A DNA stretch of 64,000 nt from Rusavskia elegans (taxonomy: Eukaryota > Ascomycota > Lecanoromycetes > Teloschistales > Teloschistaceae), in assembly GCA_011316305.1 (NCBI GenBank), contig SAUG01000106.1, forward strand, positions 212,556 through 276,555. The letters are read 5' to 3'. Under the pieces are notes generated by a model. That model searched no databases. It saw nothing but the letters and a program-made list of their open reading frames with translations, and was not told the origin of the DNA. Below, in pieces: positions 57,408 through 64,000 of the stretch; positions within the stretch are counted from its first letter, which is position 1; each line of letters starts with the position of its first letter. The position numbers were made by a program, and so were the translations under genes.

Positions 57408-57690
57408 CTATTGTATAAGAACACGATAAGCATTGTAGCCTTCAGTAGCGTACATACTTCTAAAGTGGCCCCAATAGTCGGGATGTGAGAGTGATAAATC
57501 GGTGACGACGAAAGAAACTCTATCGCCTTCTAGGAATTCCTTTATGGTGCAAAAGAGTGCGTGAGTGATTGTACAGATGGGATCTCGTTGACATCGTGGA
57601 GATCTTGATCGTCGTGTTTGCAGCCAGCAATGCAAGATCTGAACACAAACCTCTAACGCTCAATATCTGACCAACCTGGCAGTGAGACGT
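57408..57690 (-). pseudogene. Unknown divergent-partner gene, module 1
   Basis: The minus strand reads THALFCTIKEFLEGDRVSFV, then TDLSLSHPDYWGHFRSMYAT, to a stop at 57408. Upstream, in another frame, is SDLALLAANTTIKIS and RSHLYNH. Both parts have counterparts, in the same order and strand, in the gene at 58671-59130, so this is a real gene pair and not a chance frame. The frame change suggests an intron or decay. I recognise no domain. Confidence 0.4.
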
Positions 57691-57978
57691 TCGATATGAT
57701 GACCACAGCAACAGAAGCACTATGCCATGTTTATTTGGACGGACTACGCGGCTCAGTACTATCCCAACGATCACCAATGTTGTTGCTCTTGATAACCTGA
57801 CGTATGATTCATTATTCGAGTATATTCGACTATACAACAGCGTGTAGTCAGTGCGTTTCAAAACGTAAGAGGTGACTGAACTACGTTATCAGTACAGGCC
57901 CGCAGAGAGAATATATAAAGTGCTCCAATGCCCGTAGTCAGGTGCAAAGTACGCGATGAGCAGTATACAGAACAAAAC
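57691..57978. promoter_or_regulatory. Divergent promoter, module 1
   Basis: About 290 bases between the minus-strand gene and copy e. The stretch with ATATATAAAG and then AATGCCCGTAGTCAGGTGCA (57909-57948) recurs in module 2 at 59352-59393. The TATA-like box lies about 65 bases before the ATG of copy e. Confidence 0.5.
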
Positions 57979-58511
57979 ATGATTTACTATATGAGCAGCT
58001 CCGAACCAAACACCATGAGGGCCACTTACACCGAAGAGACAAATATGGCTATTAGGTGGTTGACCAGAAACGGCTCTCTCGATCGAGTCGCTCGAACGGT
58101 ACTTGTACCCACGATGAAGGACGAACGCTAGCCCAATCAATCTGCGCACGACATGTTCGGCTTCCAGAACGTATCGCAGAAGCCTTCGAAATGGCAATTA
58201 GACTCGGATTTACCGTCTGGTGGCACCACGAATTGTATGGCGATCCTGCAGACCAACATATCAACGATAATTATCAGGTTTTCACAGATATGTAGGGACT
58301 TCTTTCCATCTTCTGTGCAGAGCAACCGTCTCTGACATAGCTCGACGACAGGTTATATGACGTACTCTACACGTTGCAGACTCGTACACCAACTTTCAGT
58401 CACCGGTCGATTGACCCAGCGCCTGTCGATATGCGTAGAGAGCCGACAGTTTCAGCTTTGCAAATACCTACGACAAGTTGGGGACAGGGAGTACTGCCGG
58501 CGGAAATGTAA
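57979..58511 (+). pseudogene. DUF6604-like gene, copy e, frameshifted
   Basis: Starts at 57979 and reads YTEETNMAIRWLTRNGSLDR, then VARTVLVPTMKDER, and stops at 58129. The frame beside it continues the family pattern at once: RTLAQSICARHVRLPERIAE and AFEMAIRLGFTVWWHHELYG. One base lost near 58120 explains the break. A likely intron (GTTTTC at about 58278 to ACATAG at 58338) leads to a last exon of 57 codons (LDDRLYDVLYTLQTRTPTF...) ending at 58511. The equivalent exon exists in copy f. No function known. Confidence 0.5.
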
Positions 58512-58670
58512 GCAAACTGCTTGAGAAGATAGATCGGATGGTCGAGTGAAAGAGATAGGAGGGTATCTGTGATTTGTATTCATGTATTTGCAAATTTAAT
58601 AGATGATTCAATGCATGCGGACAAATAGCACAAAGACTCTTAATTGACGAAAGGTACTATGGTCTTAATC

Positions 58671-59130
58671 TTAAGATTGATTGAGCATGCGAAGCCACGT
58701 CTTGCCTGGGTTGCGGTCCGCAAACCAGAGCACCATGTAGTAAGAGATGCAGATCTCGTTAAATTGTTTGTTCTAGAACAGTTTCTCGACGATTTCAGCA
58801 CTTAATGTCGACTTAAGATGCTGCCTACCCTTGTACCAAAGCTGAGCACAGAAAAAGACCAGTGTTGGTTCTTTCAAGAATTCGTATGAAGGATCAATGG
58901 TACTTGAATCCCAGTATAGAGTGTGCATACTCCTGCAATGCATCTAATGGTCAGTGAGGGAGCGTAGTTGCTCAGTGACAGCAAGAGAGGATACCACCCT
59001 TGGCAGTATAGGTATCAGGTAAATATGACTGCGCTCATAAATGTACAGCTGTGACAAGATCCTGGAAACCGTGTCTGCAGCCAGCACAGCAATAACTGAG
59101 TACAAGCTTCGATTTCAGTGACCTGGCCAA
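58671..59130 (-). pseudogene. Unknown divergent-partner gene, module 2
   Basis: The minus strand is open as SMHTLYWDSSTIDPSYEFLK, EPTLVFFCAQLWYKGRQHLK and STLSAEIVEKLF, then one TAG, then FNEICISYYMVLWFADRNPG to a stop at 58671. A CATTGCAG acceptor precedes it, and further upstream is SVIAVLAADTVSRILSQ and RSHIY. The parallel with module 1 (THALFC.../KEFLEGDRVSFV; SDLALLAANT; RSHLY) shows common descent. The single stop suggests decay. Confidence 0.4.
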
Positions 59131-59421
59131 CTTACTGATGAGGTGTCAGGTATGTAGGTCTGGGCAAGGAGGACTCACATGTGCTTACTGTTCCATGGCT
59201 GGTTGAGACTGCTAAATTCATTTGCCTGGGGTAACTGGAGTCCTCTGAGCTGTGATCTGCCCACGACACCGCCCATACAGTGTCTTATAACACGTAAGAG
59301 ATGACAACTATCACTGAAGAGAACCATGTTACCAGTGTACGCCAAGTAAGAGTAAATATAAAGGGCTTGAATGCCCGTAAATGAAATGCAAAGTGCAAGA
59401 CTAGTAGTATCTAGATCAAAG

Positions 59422-59940
59422 ATGACCGCTAAATTGCACTTTAACAGTAACTCCAGCCTATTAGAGCACTATAGGGAGGCCAATAACAAATTCATCAGAT
59501 AGTTGACCATCACCGGCTCTCAAGATGGAGTTGCATGAGAAAAGCTTGAAAACATCGACGAAGCACTAACTCTGGCCCACGAGACCTGCGCCAAAAATCT
59601 TGCATTTCCTCCAAAAATTGAGGAAGCTCTCAAGACCGCGAAGAAATTCAGATGGGCCGTCACGCTAAATAATGAATAACATAGCATTTCCGGTCTGAAA
59701 GCCCACAAGAAGAACAAAAGGCACAGAGCCTGGAATGTTACGTGTGTACTCTCCCTGCTTGTGGGTGGATCTCTCTTATAGCCGTGGTTAAGAATGGATA
59801 AAGTGCTCTCGAAGCTGCAGAGGCACATGACGGACTTACGTGCAGCAAATGAGTTTCCGGCATTACGGGCGCCCCCTGCGACAACATGGGACAAGGGACA
59901 ACTACCGTCAAGATCGTTTGCGGATATTGCGAAGCGATAG
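59422..59940 (+). pseudogene. DUF6604-like gene, copy f, two nonsense codons
   Basis: The ATG at 59422 opens LLEHYREANNKFIR, then TAG (59500-59502) at the place where copy e has Trp of RWLT, then LTITGSQDGVA, TGA (59536-59538), then EKLENIDEALTLAHETCAKN and PPKIEEALKTAKKFRWAV, ending at 59677. The TAG is one G to A change from TGG. After a presumed intron a last exon (DKVLSKLQRHMTDLRAA... PPATTWDKGQLPSRSF) ends at 59940, parallel to the last exon of copy e. Clearly a degraded duplicate of copy e. Confidence 0.5.
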
Positions 59941-60600
59941 ATCAAAGTCTCGAATGAGAATGAAGGGACAGTGTCTGGGATTTGTATTAGCTTTTTGCGT
60001 CTTGATTGGATAGTTTAGCTCTTATATTGTCAAGAGATCCTGGTGTGCTTGCAACATACCGTGCTAGAGATACTAAACCCATTGGATAGAATAAAGATAT
60101 CATGTTGGTGACCTTTATTTAGTCTATAGCAAGCAAACGTGACCAAATAGATAAGATCTTACCCTGACAATCAAAGAAGTCCATAATTGCTCTCCATTTC
60201 ACCCATATCAGCATTCCACTAACACAGGTTCTCTCAGACACGGCTATTATATGATACATGTCAAGACATATTTTACTGGGTGATTCTCATTGATGATTTA
60301 CCGTTGTTTTCAGCTTTCAAGCGCATCTTTGGGAAGGAGCTGAGCCGTCACCACCGTCCTCTTGTACCAGAGATGCCCAAAGGCGAACACAGTCACTTTG
60401 CAGACATGCTATTCCACAGCCACGATAATGTCAAATTTCGTATTGACAGAATCGTAACCCCTACTGACCGTCCCCACATCTCGCTAGACAACTTTCACTC
60501 GCCAGCGAGACTGAACAGCCTGGCAGGAAGATGGCCTTATATCTAAGCTTTCCTCTCATAGAACGGTTTGGTACCCTTCCCAGAATCATTTGTTCAAGCC
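59941..60600. other. Spacer between copies f and g
   Basis: No gene recognised; the plus frame at 60280-60546 has no domain. Confidence 0.4.
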
Positions 60601-61107
60601 ATGGGTTCCAAGAAAAGGAGTTCCAACCTCCCACAACCGCAACGCCAAACCGTGGAAGCATTGGATAAGGACGCAAGATTCAAGACAGATATAGTATACA
60701 GCTGGCTAACAGAATCCGCAATTGAGATTGGTGTTCTCGAGAAAGGAAACGACCCTTCCATCACGGAAGCACTGGCTTTTCACAAGGAAATTCGCAATCA
60801 TCACATCTCTCTTCCACAAAACGTCGCCGAAGCATGGCTTGCCGCTGTCAGACTCCGAACGGAGGAACTAGGCTACTATCAATGAGATTTCGAAACACGC
60901 TACCCAAGTTCAAGCGAAAAGGAGACAAAAAGGGCCAGGAAAGCGAGCAAGAGCAATGAGGACCATGGGAAGTTGATCACAGCACTGCGAGAAGCTTACG
61001 CTTATTTGATTAACCTTTCGATACTATGGCTTGAAACAACGATGGTCCTAGGTTTCAGTCTACTGCTCTTAGTAGCCGTTTCCTTGGCGTTCCGTCGAAC
61101 GTTGTAG
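60601..61107 (+). pseudogene. DUF6604-like gene, copy g, with in-frame TGA and hydrophobic tail
   Basis: The best match to the family pattern: DARFKTDIVYSWLTESAIEI, ITEALAFHKEIRNHHISLPQ, NVAEAWLAAVRLRTEELGYY, then TGA at 60883-60885. The frame then stays open for 73 codons: DFETRYPSSSEKETKRARKA, SNEDHGKLITALREAYAYLI (the H-x-x-(F/L)-I-x-x-L closing helix), and a transmembrane segment (TTMVLGFSLLLLVAVSLAF) followed by RRTL and TAG at 61105. So the missing C-terminal part of the domain lies directly behind the stop. The 60601 start is preferred to 60568 because the upstream residues are non-conserved. Nonsense mutation is the simplest reading; the product would otherwise be a tail-anchored protein of about 168 residues. 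Confidence 0.5.
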
Positions 61108-61421
61108 AGGCTGTTGGACTGAGGATTTGATTTGATTATGATGTACCGCCTGTATCACTATTTCTGCTCAGTTATTCTTCCGATAGCACAGTTTGCTTCT
61201 TGACATTGACAGACTTAGGGATATAGGGGTAATGAAAGTAAAACTTACTGAAGAAGCCTGACAGCGAAAACTACACTGAGATCCCCAAGAGCAAGGATTA
61301 TTTAAATAATTAGGCTCCTAAATAATTTACTCTTCGTCGCTACAGCTATTCGTACCTCCGTGACAAGAGATGCCGGAACGAACTTAAATCAACGAGGCAG
61401 CAAGACCAGTTGAAAAAGGAG

Positions 61422-61472
<51 letters not shown>

Positions 61473-61475
61473 AAA
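61422..61475. repeat. GAAA microsatellite, about 13 units
   Basis: Uninterrupted tetranucleotide array on the plus strand. Confidence 0.9.
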
Positions 61476-61593
61476 GACCATGAGTTGTAAAACACAAAGC
61501 TTAGTACTTCTCGTGTTGTTACCCAATTATCTACATGGATCCAAGCAGATACGACCGCCCTCCGAGATCGACGCCGCGCACCCGACGACGGTC

Positions 61594-61618
61594 AAAAAAA
61601 AAAAAAAAAAAAAAAAAA
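61594..61618. repeat. Poly(A) run of about 25 bases
   Basis: Uninterrupted A-run after GACGGTC. It could be the tail of a retroposed sequence, but the bases before it show nothing recognisable. Confidence 0.7.
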
Positions 61619-62190
61619 CCTTCACCCTGAGATAACAAAAAGCCACGGTGGACAATTCGTTGCGCCTACGGCCACTCGAGCATGCTGAAGATAGAAAACA
61701 GCGGCCAGATGATCGAGTTCTCAAAATATGTCGGTCGGATTGCCATCAGGCGCTTCACCACAAGAAACATTTTGTTGGCTTGGCGAGCTGAGGACATTGC
61801 TGTGCGAATTAGTTGAAGAATGGGTGGGTTGGAAAGTGGCGATCGTGCTGTCGGTGTTGGTGGTCTCGGAGGATAAGGGTTGGAGGGGGGAGTGAGGAGC
61901 TTCGAAAGGCTGGTAAGCTGGAATAGGGAGGAGGGAGGATATCCAGCAAGAGGGAACAACCAACATTAAGATCAAGTAACCCCCCTGGGGGGCTCCTGTC
62001 TGGGGTCATATTGAGTTTTCATACATACATGTGTGTTCTATCAACGTCATGTGCGGCAACGATTGTTGTATTTCACGTGTAAAGAAATTTTTACAGCCAA
62101 AGCAGTTCGTCAGGCAAGGTTTACAGCGCCAGTCCTTCCTCGACGTTATATATAATTATCAGCTTCTAACATTTCCGCTATATCTACCTG

Positions 62191-62511
62191 CTATACTGCG
62201 AAGCAATTATCTACGTCTGTCGCTTCGGCTATACTTATCGTATAACCTGTACCTAAACGCTCCGCTAAGCTATTAAGATACTCTTTAGCCCGCGTAGCTT
62301 TAAGAGGGTCGCTAGCTATAGAGTCGCCTACTAGTACGCTGGCTACTATAGCTAGAAGCTTTACCCGGTCGATTAGGCTAAAGGGAGGTAGGAAGGTCGG
62401 ATAGCGCGTTTTAAAGGCGGTAAAGAAGAGATCTTTATCGAAATCGGAATAGATTACTCTGGCTATAACGAAATAGTCGACGAACGTACAGGTAGATATA
62501 GTTATTACGGA
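62191..62511 (-). pseudogene. RIP-mutated unknown ORF
   Basis: The minus strand is open for 106 codons with protein-like content (TFVDYFVIARVIYSDFDKDL, FFTAFKTRYPTFLPPF, LKATRAKEYLNSLAERLGTG, YTISIAEATDVDNCFA). It lacks a start codon, and the surrounding bases (62140-62800) show few CA/TG and many TA/CG, as in the RIP block. Stops appear on both sides. I do not recognise the domain. A repeated gene or transposon fragment mutated long ago is most likely. Confidence 0.4.
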
Positions 62512-62816
62512 TATAGAAAAGTACTACCGTCTAGTTTAGCTGCGGTATAGCTATTACGGGAGTATATACGTACGTAAAGAATTTTAGTAAGTTATAGTAC
62601 TTGCGAGGGGCTTATATTACTAGTAAAAGAAGAAGAAGCAATAACTGCGAGGTATACTTATCTATAAAAATTTCTATATTAAGTTATCGGTAGAAGAATA
62701 CGTTATATTATTAAACAAATTTAAATTAAAATTCTATAGAACCGTTATTTACGTTACCTAAACTAGGGTATAAGTTCTGCTACCGTATATTTAATGCTGG
62801 TATACTAACGCTTGAT
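62512..62816. other. RIP-like AT-rich sequence
   Basis: Continues the CA/TG-poor composition without open frame; leads into the LINE tail. Confidence 0.4.
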
Positions 62817-62876
62817 TTGCTCACCGAACCACTGGTACCAAAGCCAAAACAAATAACTAAAAAAAAAAAAAAAAAA
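62817..62876 (+). repeat. LINE-like 3' end with poly(A)
   Basis: GCTCACCGAACCACTGGTAC, then AAAGCCAAAACAAATAACT and a run of about 19 A. The same words occur at 40756-40805, so this is a repeated 3' end with A-tail, as left by non-LTR retrotransposons. Confidence 0.5.
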
Positions 62877-64000
62877 GATCAAGTAAAACAAAAATCAAAA
62901 CATCTACACTGTAATTCGAGCAGTTTTCGGCAACCAGGCGTTCCCGGCGATGTGGCCCAGTTGGCAAGACTGAGGGATCCCACTAGCATACCGTGCGAGC
63001 GCCCGACCTTCTCCGTTCGATCACAACCATCGGTACCCCCGATAGTCAGATTTGGACGGGTGAGGGAAAAAACCCCTCTTGGGTTCAGCCTTCGGTCTGC
63101 GCAGGGGGGTTTCTTCAGAAACCCAATTCATGGCAGAGCCTTGACTTGGGGACTGAAGTTTTGCCATTTCGAAGGCCTTTTCTTTTTTGTATTCTGCGGG
63201 GAAGGTTGTTGAGCTGTATGTTTTTTGTCAGTGTTGATTCACCATGTGTTTGTTGACGTTCGAGAAAGTTTTTGATGCCAAGACTTTTTAGTGGGTCGAT
63301 GTGACGGTTGCTCATTGGCAGATTTAAGGTACTCGTAGATTTGCCGGGGCTAACCTATTCGGGCTAGACCCGTAAGGCCAGCCCTCGGCTTGGCATTAGG
63401 CCTACTTCCTTCGTGCACATACGGAGTAGATCTCGATCATCACCATTAATACTATTACCTTACCCATACCACTGTGCACCTGCCTCAGCTGAAGGGGTAT
63501 TGAGGAGCGGATGCGTGGTGGGGAAGGATTGGATCAGGGGACTATGGTAGATTGTTACAGGGAGGGGCGTGGAGTACTCGTCTAATGACATCAATGTAGG
63601 GATCGTATTGGTTAAAACAAGCCCATGAATGAGGTAGCAGAACAAGCTATACCGAAACCCTGGATACCGCTGAAAAAGGTTTCGCGGGTCAATTCAAACC
63701 CGCCACGATTGAGCCCTTCAAGTGCTGAAACCCGAAATGGGAAAGGGCATTAAGGAATAGCTATAAAATTCGTGCTGGTTGTGTGATGAATCTCATCGTA
63801 GTAGGTCGCAATGCAGTAGATATGAGCAGACAGAATATAACTATTACCACCGTCCGAGATGGGAGAGGGTAAGAATCGCTATCCCTTTTATTCTTCTCCA
63901 GCAAGAAACCGAGTCCCAGCTCTCTCTCCTTACAGCAACACCCCCCACCTCACATCCCCATACGAACAATCCCCACCCGCCACCCCCATCCACCACCCTC
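62877..64000. other. Window end without a supportable gene
   Basis: Holds a tRNA-like A-box (TGGCCCAGTTGG, 62951-62962) with a poor fold, and a hairpin-prone stretch near 63343-63395 (GCCGGGGCT with AGCCCTCGGC). No convincing coding frame. Confidence 0.35.

Larger units (their letters stand above)
61108..62190. other. Intergenic with simple repeats
   Basis: Contains the GAAA microsatellite and A-run listed separately. Frames on the minus strand at 61527-62009 are Pro/Ser-rich chance frames. Confidence 0.45.

Noticed and set aside
61594..61618. A-run as the tail of a retroposed gene
   Set aside because: The preceding 200 bases show no coding or repeat similarity and no flanking duplication.
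63343..63395. Hairpin GCCGGGGCT / AGCCCTCGGC with inner CGGG/CCCG stem
   Set aside because: Stem is short and bulged; no poly-T, no neighbouring gene to regulate and no second copy seen, so no terminator or RNA is claimed.

Overview
The window looks like an accessory chromosome segment of a filamentous ascomycete (Pezizomycotina). The genes have short spliceosomal introns (about 42-65 nt, GT...AG with CTGAC or CTAAC-like branch sites). The families are typical fungal ones: DUF7580, fungal C2H2 plus STAND-type N-terminus, F-box-like, GT25, AA9, DUF1275, DUF2306 and DUF6604-like. An AT-rich block of about 9-10 kb shows the signature of repeat-induced point mutation (RIP): almost no CA/TG, abundant TA, CG retained, stops everywhere.

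Layout. 1-30.5 kb is a gene-sparse mosaic. Intact-looking genes are an F-box-like protein, a secretory-lipase-type hydrolase, a head-to-head C2H2/DUF7580 pair, a kinase-like protein, a DUF2306 membrane protein, a secreted orphan and a glycerol-3-phosphatase-like HAD enzyme. Between them lie clear wrecks: a fungal membrane-protein family member in several frames, a LINE ORF1 relic, and an AA9 lytic polysaccharide monooxygenase broken by frameshifts. 30.57-39.56 kb is one nested transposon stack that can be resolved from target-site duplications (TSDs). A DNA-transposon-like element (8-bp TSD) is interrupted by a roughly 3.3-kb LTR element (TSD AAAAC). That element is interrupted by a second copy of the same family in reverse (TSD GAAAA), which carries a solo LTR (TSD CTATT). 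Another solo LTR lies beside them (TSD TATAT). 40.2-41.1 kb holds hAT-like palindromes and a polypurine tract.

41.3-50.1 kb holds a secreted lactonase-type beta-propeller, a GT25 glycosyltransferase, a small Cys-rich protein, a DUF1275 pseudogene, a frameshifted secreted protein and a fluoroacetate-dehalogenase-like enzyme with all key residues present.

50.5-61.1 kb is the most unusual part: at least seven small, highly diverged genes or pseudogenes that I read as stand-alone DUF6604-like domains. Two of them sit in a duplicated divergent module (an unknown minus-strand gene, a shared promoter, then a DUF6604-like gene). Several copies carry single in-frame stops followed by long open frame. 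61.1-64 kb holds microsatellites, an ancient mutated ORF and a poly(A)-ended LINE tail.

No pathway links the genes. The picture is a rapidly turning-over, repeat-flanked region where lineage-specific families expand and decay. Intron and exon calls were made by eye.
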